Shown: positions 1 through 8,089, counted from the first letter of the stretch. The stretch is 64,000 bases of DNA from Beijerinckiaceae bacterium (GCA_947454485.1 CANGJJ010000003.1:1-64000); one strand, 5' to 3'. Translations and numbers: made by a program. The notes: generated by a model not told the origin, from the sequence alone.

Positions 1-19
1 GGCTTTATCCTGATGGTCT

Positions 20-286
20 CGATCCCCTCATCAGTCAGCTCCGCTGACAGCTTCTCCCACTGGGAGAAGCGGGCGCCTCTTCTGTTGGGACAGCAGCAAC
101 CCCAGCGAACCCTTCTCCCATTGGGAGAAGCGGGTGCCTCTTCTGTTGGGACAGCAGCAACCCCAGCGAACCCTTCTCCCACTGGGAGAAGCGGGCGCCC
201 CTTCTGTTGGGACAGTAGAAACCCCAGCGAACCCTTCTCCCAATGGGAGAAGGTGCCGCCGGATGGCGGCGGATGAGGGGATCGGG
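20..286. repeat. Inverted pair of double-hairpin repeats (family A) with internal tandem copies
   Basis: The left end (20-69) has a GATCCCCTCAT tail, a stem GTCAGC (34-39)/GCTGAC (43-48), then the palindrome CTTCTCCCA-C-TGGGAGAAG (51-69). The right end (234-286) is the mirror image: palindrome 234-252, stem GCCGCC/GGCGGC, then GATGAGGGGATCGGG. The two ends therefore form a REPIN-like inverted pair. Between them the palindrome recurs at 112-130 and 173-191. The same two-hairpin design recurs at 2207-2262, 2488-2532, 2549-2603, 7544-7586 and 7687-7832. No protein signal is seen here. Confidence 0.85.
51..252. repeat. 61-bp tandem repeat, about 3.3 copies
   Basis: The palindrome CTTCTCCCA-N-TGGGAGAAG starts at 51, 112, 173 and 234, exactly 61 bp apart. 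Each copy is followed by nearly the same spacer (CGGGCGCC..., then TTGGGACAG and CCCCAGCGAACC). Only a few bases differ between copies. The array sits about 400 bp upstream of the first porin gene. Confidence 0.9.
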
Positions 287-647
287 TGTTGGTCGAGTGA
301 GGCACCACCCACCCTCAGCCCGAATCCACCAAGAGCCCCTCAGCTGGAATCACCTGCTCCTCTAATCGCGATATCGCGATAACCAGCCCAAAATGAGCAA
401 CCCCAATCCCCCGGCCCCTCAAAATTTTCGCATTCCTGTCCAGTTCAGCACGGGCTGGGCAATTTTGTTGCGGCCCCGCAACCGCCCCAGAAGAAGCGCC
501 GCGAACATTGCAATTGGCGTAGCAATACGAAACCGGATGATTACATTTCGACCACCTGCTGAGGTCACGCTCGTGTCCGAAGGCAGTTTCCAGGCACGGG
601 GGGCTGCGGCCCATCCATTTTGCCACGATTCATTTTTGGAGGTCATT
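287..647. other. Porin 1 leader region, no gene seen
   Basis: This stretch of about 360 bases lies between the repeat island and the first porin start codon. An open frame runs in from upstream in phase with the porin, but its translation looks non-coding and the signal peptide begins at 648. The region contains the 16-bp palindrome at 365-380. I could not assign a promoter with confidence. Confidence 0.5.
365..380. promoter_or_regulatory. Perfect 16-bp palindrome, possible operator
   Basis: ATCGCGATATCGCGAT is a perfect palindrome and also two tandem copies of ATCGCGAT. It lies 268 bp upstream of the porin 1 start codon, in a region without genes. A regulator-binding role is inference only. 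Confidence 0.35.
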
Positions 648-2072
648 ATGACGATTATGAAGAGCGCTTTGCTCGGCTCGGCTGCGGTGCTTGTTGCCGC
701 TGTCAGCGCGCAGGCTGCCGATCTTCCCTCGAAGAAGGCTGCACCTGCCACTTATGTGAAGATCTGCGACGCTTATGGCGCTGGCTTCTTCTACATCCCC
801 GGCACCGACACCTGCGTGAAGCTCGGCGGCTATGTCCGCGCTGAGTATCAGTATGTTCCGGCGCAGAACACCTATGACCGTTCGGGCGCCCTTCAGACTG
901 CCTCTGTTGCAAGCTCTTCGACCCCGAAGAACCTGCAGGACACGACCGGCTATGAAGTTCGTGGCCGTATCGATGTCGACGCCCGCACCCCCACGGCCAT
1001 GGGCGTGGCCCGCACCTTCATCCGTCTGCGCGGTGCCAATACCTCCGGCATCCGCAACACGGCCATCACGACCACCGGCTACAACATGTCGACGGCCTCC
1101 ACCTCGGGCATCACTGTTGAATCCGCTTCGGTTCAATGGGCTGGCTTCACCTTCGGTATCGCGCCTGAGAACTATTCAATGATGCCTTCGCATTTTTACA
1201 ATGCGAATCCTTGGTCGGGCTTCCCGAACGGCATGAAGCAGATTGCCTATACCGCCAATTTCGGTGGTGGCATCACTGCGACTGTGGCTTTGGAAGATCG
1301 TCGTGACCATGGTTACGGCGGCAACACGGTTCACACCGCATCGGCTGGCACGGATGTCGTCGCCAATCTGCGCCTTGATCAGTCTTGGGGCTTTGCAGCT
1401 GTCCACGGCCTGTGGGGCAACAATAGCTATTACACTGGTACAACGGGTCTTCCGATCATCAGCGGCACTGACTTTGCTGGCGTCGGTTCGACAGGCGCTG
1501 TCGACACCAAGAACAAGTCCTCTTACGCCATCGGCGCGACTGTGAACTACAAGCTGCCCATGATCGCCGCTGGTGATCAGGTGTGGTTCACCGCCAACTA
1601 TGCTGACGGTGCTCTCGGCATGTTGCTCTCTGACGGTGGCCTGTCCAACGTCAACTCGCCTGCCAACAAGCGCTTGATGGGCGGTCTGGTTCGTGTGGAC
1701 GCGAACCTTGTTCCCACCAACACTGGCACGGCTGCCGCTGTTGGCAACGTCAAGGGCTGGAACGTGGCTGGTGCCTTCACCCATTACTGGGCGGCTCAGT
1801 GGCGGTCTAACCTGAGCGCGGGCTATATCGAGTTCAACCCGCCGACACAGGGTCAGACCACTGCCATGGCTTGGGGCAAGGGTCAGTTGCAGGTCTATAC
1901 CGGCAGCTTGATCTATTCGCCTGCCAAGGACCTCGATATCGGTCTTGAGCTGCAATATGCCAGCTTGAAGAACAAGGTGCAGAACGCATCTTCGAACTTC
2001 GTTGCTGCTGGTTCGCCCGGCCTGAGCGAGAACAACATCAGCACGAAGCTGCGCGTCGAGCGCTCCTTCTAA
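648..2072 (+). CDS. Porin 1, Omp2-type outer membrane porin
   Basis: A 474-residue beta-barrel porin of the Porin_2 family, expected to form a trimeric diffusion channel in the outer membrane. A signal peptide occupies residues 1-23 (cleavage AQA/ADLP). The mature N-terminus has the family pattern: Cys40, an aromatic/glycine stretch, Cys56 and [12 protein letters not shown]. The protein ends in a C-terminal Phe, as outer-membrane barrels do. The start at 648 is chosen because GGAGGT lies just upstream and the signal peptide begins there, although the frame is open further upstream. It is the first of three tandem paralogues and is followed by a strong terminator (2103-2129), so it is probably transcribed alone. 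Confidence 0.93.
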   Translation: MTIMKSALLGSAAVLVAAVSAQAADLPSKKAAPATYVKICDAYGAGFFYIPGTDTCVKLGGYVRAEYQYVPAQNTYDRSGALQTASVASSSTPKNLQDTTGYEVRGRIDVDARTPTAMGVARTFIRLRGANTSGIRNTAITTTGYNMSTASTSGITVESASVQWAGFTFGIAPENYSMMPSHFYNANPWSGFPNGMKQIAYTANFGGGITATVALEDRRDHGYGGNTVHTASAGTDVVANLRLDQSWGFAAVHGLWGNNSYYTGTTGLPIISGTDFAGVGSTGAVDTKNKSSYAIGATVNYKLPMIAAGDQVWFTANYADGALGMLLSDGGLSNVNSPANKRLMGGLVRVDANLVPTNTGTAAAVGNVKGWNVAGAFTHYWAAQWRSNLSAGYIEFNPPTQGQTTAMAWGKGQLQVYTGSLIYSPAKDLDIGLELQYASLKNKVQNASSNFVAAGSPGLSENNISTKLRVERSF

Positions 2073-2102
2073 TGAGCTAAGGACCTCTGGTCCAAAGCCT
2101 TG

Positions 2103-2129
2103 CCCCCGGTGCCTTGCACCGGGGGTTTT
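2103..2129 (+). terminator. Rho-independent terminator of porin 1
   Basis: The stem CCCCCGGTGC (2103-2112) pairs perfectly with GCACCGGGGG (2116-2125) around a 3-base loop and is followed by TTTT. It begins 31 bp after the porin stop codon. Confidence 0.88.
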
Positions 2130-2148
2130 GCGTTTCAGCCCGCGGCCC

Positions 2149-2262
2149 CTTCTCCCAATGGGAGAAGGGGGCCTCTTCTTTTTAGCGAGCACAAGCCTCA
2201 GCCACCCTTCTCCCAGTGGGAGAAGGTGCCCGCAGCGCGGGCGGATGAGGGGATCGGGTCTT
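2149..2262. repeat. Family A hairpin repeats
   Basis: An isolated palindrome CTTCTCCCA-A-TGGGAGAAG lies at 2149-2167. A full right-end element follows: palindrome 2207-2225, stem GCCCGC/GCGGGC, then GATGAGGGGATCGGG. Confidence 0.85.
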
Positions 2263-2281
2263 GGACGATAAAGGCGCGATC

Positions 2282-2306
2282 ACCCTCCCCTTGAGGGGGA
2301 GATGGG
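2282..2306. repeat. Family B hairpin, partial copy
   Basis: A partial copy of the second repeat family with core CCTCCCCTTGAGGGGGAG. Fuller copies are at 7856-7908 and 7973-8031. Confidence 0.65.
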
Positions 2307-2487
2307 GCGTTGCTCTTCCTGCAATTCCCACCCCCACATCATTTCGGGTCCGCCCCATCAAAGTGACCATAGGGCAACTTTTAAGCGCGCCTGCGCCGAT
2401 CCGGGTGCAAAAGCTCTGGGCAAAATGCTCAAGCTAGACTGTGCCCCTCATTGCCCCGCTCAAGATTATATATCTGTTTTTGCGAGC

Positions 2488-2603
2488 GCTCCCGCTGTGG
2501 GAGCTGTCAGCACAGCTGACTGATGAGGGGGGCGAGCCTGTGCCCGCATAGCTCCTCCCCTCATGGGCCGCCATCCGGCGGCACCCTCTCCCGCAGGGGA
2601 GGG
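2488..2603. repeat. Family A elements, two diverged copies in opposite orientation
   Basis: The first copy (2488-2532) has stems GCTCCC/GGGAGC and GTCAGC/GCTGAC followed by TGATGAGGGG. The second (2549-2603) is inverted: CCCCTCATG, stem GCCGCC (2567-2572)/GGCGGC (2577-2582), then CCCTCTCCC paired with GGGGAGGG. Stem sequences differ from other copies while pairing is kept. The island ends about 30 bp before porin 2. Confidence 0.75.
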
Positions 2604-2633
2604 CGAGCGGAGACTGCCGCGTGAGGGTGCTGA

Positions 2634-4097
2634 ATGAAACGCGCGACACGCGCCTTGTCTGTCGTTCTGACATCGCTCGCCGTCGTGATGGACGCGCGTG
2701 CGGCCCAATTGCCGTCGAGAAAAAAAGTCGATGCCGTGGCGGTGGGGCCCTGCGTCGATTATGGCCCCGGCTTTTTCTTCATTCCCGATCTGACGACCTG
2801 CGTGAAACTGGGCGGCAGTGTGCGCGCCGAGCTTCAATATGCGCCCGCGCGCGATATTTATGAGGTGAGCACGGGCGCGGTCAGAACTGACTATACATCG
2901 GTCTATAGTTCCTCGAGCGGCACGACGACACTCTATGCGCCGCGCAATTTTCAAGATGAGACCGGCTTCGACATGCGCGGCCGCATCAGTTTTGATAGCC
3001 GCACCGCAACCGATCTGGGTGATGCGCGCATGTTTGTGCGGCTACGCGCGGCAAGCTCTTCGGGTCTTTCCAACACGGCCATCGCCAATTCTTACGCCTA
3101 TTCCGCGGTCGGAGATCTTGCGACAGTGGCCGCCATCGAGGCGGCCATGGTGCAAGTGGCGAATTTCACCTTTGGCATCGCGCCTGAAAATTACGCCATG
3201 ATGCCGAGCTTCTTTTATCACGCCACGCCTTGGACAACTTTCGTCAATGGCGTGAAACAGATCTCTTATACGCAGCTGCTCGACTATGGCTTCTCCGCGA
3301 CCCTTGCGATGGAGGATCGACGCGATCATTTTTACGGAGGCAATGTCGCCCAAGCCAGTTTGAACGGGTCGAATTTCGTCGGCAATCTGCGTCTTGATCG
3401 CCCCTTCGGCTTTGTCGCGGCCCATATGTTGGTCGGCTTTAACAGCAATTATGTGAAATCAACCGGCGCTGCGCCAACCTCTTATGCGTCAGGCTTCACT
3501 GCGCTTGGCACATCAAGCGCGGTTGAGTCCAAAACCCATGGCGCCTTCGCACTGGGCCTCACTGGCAATGTCAAACTGCCAACGGGCGAGGGCGATCAGT
3601 TCTGGTTCACCACCAATTATGCCAATGGTGCTTTGGGCGCGCTGCTGTCAGATGGTGGCCTGTCCAATATCGGCACTTTGGGTACGCATCGCCTGCTCGG
3701 CGGCGTTGTGCGTCTGGATGCCAATCTCGTTCCCACCGCAAATTCATCTGCCGCTTCAGCCTCTGTAGAGAGTGTGTCGGGTCACAATTTCGCAGGCGCC
3801 GTCCTCCATCACTGGAGCCGGGAATGGCGCGCGCATATCAATGCTGGCTATATCGAAATGAATCCGCCCAAGCAGATTCAGACGGCGCAAACAGCCTGGG
3901 GGCGCGGGCGTTTATATGTGCTGACCTTGGGGCTGATCTATTCGCCTCTTCCCCAATTCGACATCGGCCTCGAAGTTCAGGCCGCGCGCATCCATAACCA
4001 ATTGCAAAACCCCACCACTGCTTTTCAGGCCGCTGGCATGCCCGGCCTGATGGACCAGAACATCTCCACCAAATTGCGCGCTGAGCGCAGCTTCTAA
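2634..4097 (+). CDS. Porin 2, Omp2-type outer membrane porin
   Basis: A 487-residue paralogue of porin 1. A signal peptide covers residues 1-23 (ARA/AQLP). The conserved N-terminal block PCVDYGPGFFFIP and TTCVKLGGSVRAEL holds both family cysteines. The C-terminal half (SDGGLSNI, HRLLGGVVRLDANLVPT, IEMNPPKQ, TKLRAERSF) aligns throughout with its neighbours. The start at 2634 places the signal peptide directly at the N-terminus; no strong Shine-Dalgarno sequence precedes it, so expression may be weaker than for porin 1. Pore selectivity cannot be read from the sequence. Confidence 0.9.
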   Translation: MKRATRALSVVLTSLAVVMDARAAQLPSRKKVDAVAVGPCVDYGPGFFFIPDLTTCVKLGGSVRAELQYAPARDIYEVSTGAVRTDYTSVYSSSSGTTTLYAPRNFQDETGFDMRGRISFDSRTATDLGDARMFVRLRAASSSGLSNTAIANSYAYSAVGDLATVAAIEAAMVQVANFTFGIAPENYAMMPSFFYHATPWTTFVNGVKQISYTQLLDYGFSATLAMEDRRDHFYGGNVAQASLNGSNFVGNLRLDRPFGFVAAHMLVGFNSNYVKSTGAAPTSYASGFTALGTSSAVESKTHGAFALGLTGNVKLPTGEGDQFWFTTNYANGALGALLSDGGLSNIGTLGTHRLLGGVVRLDANLVPTANSSAASASVESVSGHNFAGAVLHHWSREWRAHINAGYIEMNPPKQIQTAQTAWGRGRLYVLTLGLIYSPLPQFDIGLEVQAARIHNQLQNPTTAFQAAGMPGLMDQNISTKLRAERSF

Positions 4098-4275
4098 CGA
4101 GGCCCGACCTGCCGAAAGACTGTGGGCGGCGGCGCTTTGTCTCGAAACATCTATTGAAACATTTATTGTTTTTCAATAAACAATGAGTGTGACCGCATGC
4201 TGTCTTGCGGCAAAATTTCATCTGAGGCCCTCGGCGTTTTTTGCCGGATTTCGGGCCGTTGTTTTGGGGGTTATC
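4098..4275. other. Leader between porins 2 and 3
   Basis: 178 bp without a gene. It contains an AT-rich hairpin, TTTATTG (4162-4168) and CAATAAA (4174-4180), around five T. The low GC suits a promoter or leader better than a terminator, but neither is proven. The open frame that continues upstream of 4276 is unlikely to be translated. Confidence 0.4.
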
Positions 4276-5721
4276 ATGGCTATGGCCAAAGCCGATTGGT
4301 TTATTTTACCAGCAGTTTGCGTTGGTATTTTGTCGGGTGCCCAGTCGGCTGAATTGCCCTCTGCCAAAGCGGGGCCCGCCCGCTTGGCGCAAGTCTGCCG
4401 CGCTCATGGCGAGGGCTTTTTCTATCTGCCGGGATCGGACATTTGCCTGCGTCTGGGTGGCTCTGTGCGCGCTGAGTATCAATTCGTGCCGTCCAAGGTC
4501 AGTATTGATATCGCGACAGGCGCGCCCGCAGCAGCAATGGACTCCTCCAGCTCCAGCCTCAGCTATGTCTCGGATAAATTGCAGAGCACGACAGGCTTTG
4601 AGAGCCGCGCCGTTGTCGAGATAGATGCGCGCGCGCCAACCTCCATGGGCCTCGCCCGCACTTTGGTGCGCATGCGCGTGACGGCAAAGTCGGGTCTGGC
4701 GACGAGCGAAGGGGGCGCGAATGGCTATTCGGTGCGCTCTAACACCACTTCGGGTGTGAATAATGATGCCGCGATGGTGCAATGGGCCGGGCTGACTATG
4801 GGCCAGGGGCCGCAAAATTACGCGATGATGCCGCTGCATTTCTATCACGGCACGCCTTGGGCCAATTTCCAGAATGGCGTGAAGCAACTCGCTTATACCG
4901 CGCGCTTGGGCGATCAGGTGACGAGCACGCTCGCGCTGGAAGATCCGCGCGATCACATGCTGAGCGCCAGTCCACTCTTCAATGCGCCGCAATATGCCAA
5001 GCTCGTCGGCAATCTACGCTGGGATGGTGACTGGGGCTTTGCGGCCATTCACGGGCTTTTGGGCAAGCTTCCCTATTACATGCAAGCCACGGGCATAGTT
5101 CCCACCAGCAGCTCAAGTGGCGTGCTCGCGCTTGGCACCGCCTCGAGTGCAGATGCGGGCAGCAAGCTGGGATATGCATTGGGCGCGACCGCAAGCTTTC
5201 GCTTGCCGATGATTGCGCCGGGCGATCAGCTCTGGCTCACGATCAACCGCGCCAATGGCGAACTTTCTGCCATTCTCACCGATGGCATTCTGTCCAACAT
5301 CAGCAATTTCAACACGCATCGCTTGATGGGCGGTGTTGTGCGTTTCGATCCCAATATCATGCCAGTGATGGTGAAGGGCTATAACGCTGTCGAGACAGTG
5401 AATGCATGGAATGCGGCGGCCGCTTTCACCCATTATTGGGCGGCTGATTGGCGTTCCAATATCATGGCCGGCTATGTCGAGATCAATCCACCGCGCCAGA
5501 TGCAAACAACGGTCACGGCTTGGGGCAAAGGGCAGCTGCAGACCGCCGCCGCGAGCTTGATCTATTCGCCTGTGCGCGATTTCGATATCGGGCTCGAGCT
5601 TGAATATGGCCGCATCAAAAGCAGCGTTCAAAATCCAACAACTGCTTTCCTGAAAGCCGGTATGCCCGGACTGATGGAATCCAATATTTCAACCAAGCTG
5701 CGTGTTGAGCGCAATTTCTGA
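4276..5721 (+). CDS. Porin 3, Omp2-type outer membrane porin
   Basis: A 481-residue third tandem porin. The signal peptide is residues 1-25 (AQSA/ELP). The mature protein starts with the family block VCRAHGEGFFYLPGSDIC and LRLGGSVRAEYQF. Conserved tracts shared with the neighbours include [50 protein letters not shown] and the final [12 protein letters not shown]. The start at 4276 has a G-rich ribosome site (GGGGGG) and gives a clean signal peptide. The second and third porins share features such as MPGLM near the end, suggesting stepwise duplication. Confidence 0.9.
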   Translation: MAMAKADWFILPAVCVGILSGAQSAELPSAKAGPARLAQVCRAHGEGFFYLPGSDICLRLGGSVRAEYQFVPSKVSIDIATGAPAAAMDSSSSSLSYVSDKLQSTTGFESRAVVEIDARAPTSMGLARTLVRMRVTAKSGLATSEGGANGYSVRSNTTSGVNNDAAMVQWAGLTMGQGPQNYAMMPLHFYHGTPWANFQNGVKQLAYTARLGDQVTSTLALEDPRDHMLSASPLFNAPQYAKLVGNLRWDGDWGFAAIHGLLGKLPYYMQATGIVPTSSSSGVLALGTASSADAGSKLGYALGATASFRLPMIAPGDQLWLTINRANGELSAILTDGILSNISNFNTHRLMGGVVRFDPNIMPVMVKGYNAVETVNAWNAAAAFTHYWAADWRSNIMAGYVEINPPRQMQTTVTAWGKGQLQTAAASLIYSPVRDFDIGLELEYGRIKSSVQNPTTAFLKAGMPGLMESNISTKLRVERNF

Positions 5722-5772
5722 TTTTCGTCGTGTCTTTTTCTCAAGTTTTTCATCATTCATTCGGAGCAGCCG

Positions 5773-6240
5773 ATGGATCAGCCTCATCATCTGACGACCC
5801 TGTGCCTGCAAGTTCAGGGCGGCTTCGGGCGGCTTGCGAATTTTGCGCAAGAGCATGACCTGTCCTTCTCGCTCACTGCCTTTTTCGTCCTTGTCGGCAG
5901 TTTGAATATTCGCCCCCACGCCACCGGCATGATCTTCGAGCCTGTCTCCCCGGCGGTGATCGCCAAAGCCGCGCATATGGAGCCCAAGACCGTGTCGCGT
6001 TGGTGCTCGCAACTCACCGAGGCGGGGCTCATGCGCCGCCACCGCGCCGCCTATGCGGTGGAGCCCATCGCCGATTGGTATGCATTGGCGGGCTGCTTTG
6101 GCATGACGCCGCCCTCATTGGCGCCCCCTCTTGCTTCACCGGCCGCAAGCCCGCCGCTACAGGCCCCGAGTTTTGACGCTCTGGATCAAGCCCCCGTGCA
6201 GCCGATCTTCGATAGCGAGTGCCTCAATCAGTTCGCTTGA
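5773..6240 (+). CDS. Small winged-helix-like protein, possible regulator
   Basis: 155 residues, not assigned to a named family. Residues about 40-95 (VSPAVIAKAAHMEPKTVSRW, then CSQLTEAGLMRR) look like a MarR/GntR-type winged helix: a helix, a turn, a recognition helix with TVSRW, then a wing. The tail from about 110 is Pro/Ala-rich and probably disordered. The start at 5773 has GGAG six bases upstream. It lies 51 bp after porin 3 on the same strand and could be co-transcribed with it. A role in controlling the porins is only suggested by position. Confidence 0.7.
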   Translation: MDQPHHLTTLCLQVQGGFGRLANFAQEHDLSFSLTAFFVLVGSLNIRPHATGMIFEPVSPAVIAKAAHMEPKTVSRWCSQLTEAGLMRRHRAAYAVEPIADWYALAGCFGMTPPSLAPPLASPAASPPLQAPSFDALDQAPVQPIFDSECLNQFA

Positions 6241-6290
6241 GGGCGGGGCGGTCTGCTTGGACAGATTCGTGCTACACTTGGCCGAATCCC

Positions 6291-7259
6291 ATGAGCGCCT
6301 CAGTCCACCCATCCCTCTCCGTTGAAGTCGGCCTCACCGCCGCCATTGTGGCGGTGCGCGATGACGACCCGGTGATTCTTGTGGCCCCCGGCCCGGCAGG
6401 CTCCGAGCCCGCCTTGCCCTCCGGCCCCTTCGATCCGCTGCATCACCGCACCTTTGAGATCGGTCTGCGCTCCTGGGTGGCAGACCAGACGGGCGCGCCG
6501 CTGGGCTATGTCGAGCAGCTCTATACATTCGGCGATCGGGGCCGCCATGCGCAGGCAGGCGACCGCGATCCGCATGTGGTCTCGGTCGGTTATCTGGCTT
6601 TGACGCGCGGCGGGGCGGCCTTGTCTGCGGGCGCGAGCTTCCGGCCTTGGTATGGCTTCTTCCCTTGGGAGGATTGGCGCGCGGGCAAACCTGCGATGAT
6701 TGAGGCGCGTATTCTCCCCGCCTTGCGCAAATGGGCGGCGCGCGATCCTGACCGTCTCAATGCCTATGGCCTGTCGCGCACCGAGCGCGTGCGCATGTTG
6801 TTTGGCGAAGACGGGCGCTTTGATGATGAGAATGCGCTTGATCGTTTTCAGCTGCTCTATGAGTCAGGCCTTGTGGAAGAGGCGCGCCGGGATGGCAGAG
6901 CCAGTCCGCTGATTGGCGAAGTCGGCCCGCTGGGCGAGCCTATGCACAATGACCACCGCCGCATTCTGGCAACCGCGATGGGGCGTCTGCGCGCCAAGAT
7001 CAAATATCGTCCGGTGATTTTCGAATTGATGACCGAGACATTCACTTTGACCGCGCTGCAGCGCACGGCAGAGGCGATCTCGGGTCGTCATTTGCACAAG
7101 CAGAATTTTCGCCGACTGGTGGAATCCTCTGCGGTTGTGGAACCCACCGGTGAGATGTCGCATGCCACAGGCGGGCGCCCCGCTGCGTTGTTCCGCTTCC
7201 GCCGCGATGTTCTGCAAGAGCGCCCCGCACCGGGCCTGCGTGTGGGTTCGCGCGGCTGA
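6291..7259 (+). CDS. nadQ: NUDIX-like NAD regulator (NadQ/COG4111-like)
   Basis: 322 residues resembling the alphaproteobacterial NAD-metabolism regulator (COG4111), in which a NUDIX-like ligand-binding domain is joined to a winged helix. The N-terminal part (about 10-165) has the NUDIX-like opening VEVGLTAAIVAVRDDDPVIL but lacks a recognisable catalytic NUDIX box, as expected of a sensor. The C-terminal part (about 215-310; KIKYRPVIFELM, FTLTALQRTAEA, KQNFRRLVESS) is the NrtR-like winged helix. In relatives it controls NAD synthesis genes; none is visible here. The start at 6291 removes an unlikely upstream extension. The gene symbol is my best match, not certain. Confidence 0.75.
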   Translation: MSASVHPSLSVEVGLTAAIVAVRDDDPVILVAPGPAGSEPALPSGPFDPLHHRTFEIGLRSWVADQTGAPLGYVEQLYTFGDRGRHAQAGDRDPHVVSVGYLALTRGGAALSAGASFRPWYGFFPWEDWRAGKPAMIEARILPALRKWAARDPDRLNAYGLSRTERVRMLFGEDGRFDDENALDRFQLLYESGLVEEARRDGRASPLIGEVGPLGEPMHNDHRRILATAMGRLRAKIKYRPVIFELMTETFTLTALQRTAEAISGRHLHKQNFRRLVESSAVVEPTGEMSHATGGRPAALFRFRRDVLQERPAPGLRVGSRG

Positions 7260-7292
7260 GCCGAAATTGAGATGAGATCAAACGAGGTTGAG

Positions 7293-7538
7293 ATGAGCGA
7301 TCAGGCAACAGAGGTTTCGAAACTGACATTTGAAGCCGCGCTGAGCGAGCTGGAGACCATCGTCAGCAGTCTCGAAAAAGGGCAGGTGGCTTTAGAGGAA
7401 TCCGTCAAGCTCTATGAGCGCGGGGAGCGCCTGAAAGCCCATTGCGAAGCGCTGCTGAAAAGTGCTGAAGCGCGGATCGAAAAAATCACACTCGGCAGCG
7501 ACGGTCAGCCCAAGGGGACAGAGCCGCTCGATATGTGA
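7293..7538 (+). CDS. xseB: Exodeoxyribonuclease VII small subunit
   Basis: 81 residues, the usual length of XseB. It partners XseA to degrade single-stranded DNA in both directions. The conserved core is [20 protein letters not shown], then [15 protein letters not shown] and [15 protein letters not shown], which form two amphipathic helices. The start at 7293 (MSDQ) is preferred over an in-frame ATG 21 bases upstream because GAGG lies six bases ahead. A terminator follows at 7600-7626. In many Rhizobiales xseB lies beside a deacetylase gene and dxs; here the deacetylase is 39 kb away. Confidence 0.92.
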   Translation: MSDQATEVSKLTFEAALSELETIVSSLEKGQVALEESVKLYERGERLKAHCEALLKSAEARIEKITLGSDGQPKGTEPLDM

Positions 7539-7543
7539 GCGCA

Positions 7544-7586
7544 CTTCTCCCAATGGGAGATGGTGCCCGCCGCTGAGGGGATCGGG
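7544..7586. repeat. Family A element, degenerate copy
   Basis: The palindrome CTTCTCCCAATGGGAGATG has one mismatch. The second stem is collapsed (GCCCGC without its partner) and is followed by TGAGGGGATCGGG. Confidence 0.75.
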
Positions 7587-7599
7587 AGTTTGTTGAAAG

Positions 7600-7626
7600 A
7601 GGCGCAGCGTGAGTTGCGCCTTTTTT
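7600..7626 (+). terminator. Rho-independent terminator after xseB
   Basis: The stem AGGCGCA (7600-7606) pairs with TGCGCCT (7615-7621) and is followed by five T. Confidence 0.85.
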
Positions 7627-7627
7627 G

Positions 7628-7667
7628 TTAGGCGCGATCCACCCTCCCCCTCAAGGGGAAGGTGGCG
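7628..7667. repeat. Family B core hairpin
   Basis: A copy of the family B palindromic core, ACCCTCCCCCTCAAGGGGAAGGT, split here as CCTCCCCCT and CAAGGGGAAGG. It lacks the second hairpin seen in the copies at 7856 and 7973. Confidence 0.65.
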
Positions 7668-7686
7668 CTCCTCATCCTGCACCTTG

Positions 7687-7832
7687 CGATCCCCTCCTCA
7701 GTCGGTATCCACCGACAGCTCCTCCCACTGGGAGGAGCGGGCGCCTCTTCTTTTTAAATTGCAGCAAGCGCTGATTACCCTTCTCCCAGTGGGAGAAGGT
7801 GCCCGCGGATGCGGGCGGATGAGGGGATCGGG
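7687..7832. repeat. Family A inverted pair (REPIN-like), complete
   Basis: The left element (7687-7736) has GATCCCCTCCTC, stem GTCGGT (7701-7706)/ACCGAC (7711-7716), then CTCCTCCCA-C-TGGGAGGAG. The right element has palindrome 7780-7798, stem GCCCGC (7801-7806)/GCGGGC (7811-7816), then GATGAGGGGATCGG. Compared with 20-286, several stem bases change on both sides together, which indicates selection or replication through structure. Confidence 0.88.
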
Positions 7833-7855
7833 TCGGAAACAATAAGGGCACGAAC

Positions 7856-8031
7856 CCACCCTCCCCTTGAGGGGGAGGGTCGGCGCACGCAGTGCGACGG
7901 GGTGGGGTGGCACGGCTCGCGCAAGCGAGCACAACAAAAGCCTGGCCCATGTCACGCGCGCTATCTCGCGCTCACCCCATCCCGTCATCGCTTCGCGATG
8001 CCGACCTTCCCCCTCAAGGGGAAGGTGGGGT
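7856..8031. repeat. Family B inverted pair of double hairpins
   Basis: The left copy (7856-7908) has a palindromic core ACCCTCCCC/GGGGAGGGT, then stem CGCAC-GCA-GTGCG, then GGGGTGGGG. The right copy (7973-8031, inverted) has core ACCTTCCCC/GGGGAAGGT and stem CATCGC/GCGATG. The two copies differ by paired, compensatory changes. About 64 bp of single-copy DNA lies between them. Confidence 0.82.
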
Positions 8032-8062
8032 GCTTGATTCTGATAGGTGCGCTCCCCAAAGC

Positions 8063-8089
8063 AAAACGGCGGAACCGAAGTCCCGCCGT
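8063..8089 (-). terminator. Rho-independent terminator of the coxG-S-M operon
   Basis: Read on the minus strand, ACGGCGGGAC pairs with GTTCCGCCGT around a TTCG tetraloop and is followed by TTTT. It lies 25 bp after the coxM stop. Confidence 0.88.

Larger units (their letters stand above)
2073..2633. other. Gap of about 560 bp between porins 1 and 2: terminator, repeats, leader
   Basis: It holds the porin 1 terminator, family A elements at 2149-2262, a family B hairpin near 2282-2306, about 180 bp of non-repetitive DNA (2310-2487) with an AT-rich TTATATAT at 2466-2473, and a second repeat island at 2488-2603. A 73-codon open frame at 2302-2523 looks non-coding. Confidence 0.6.

Noticed and set aside
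51-252. Array with regular spacing that could be read as a CRISPR
   Set aside because: The spacers are themselves repeated and the period includes them; a 61-bp tandem repeat with no unique spacers and no cas genes nearby.
393-647. Upstream extension of the porin 1 frame
   Set aside because: The signal peptide and Shine-Dalgarno site place the start at 648.
1176-2192. A 338-codon minus-strand open frame under porin 1
   Set aside because: Antisense to the porin and runs into its terminator and repeat; no protein-like pattern.
2302-2523. A 73-codon open frame before porin 2
   Set aside because: It runs through a repeat copy and has no ribosome site or conserved pattern.
4162-4180. A terminator of porin 2
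   Set aside because: The stem is AT-rich, seven base pairs, with no T run after it; more likely part of the porin 3 leader.
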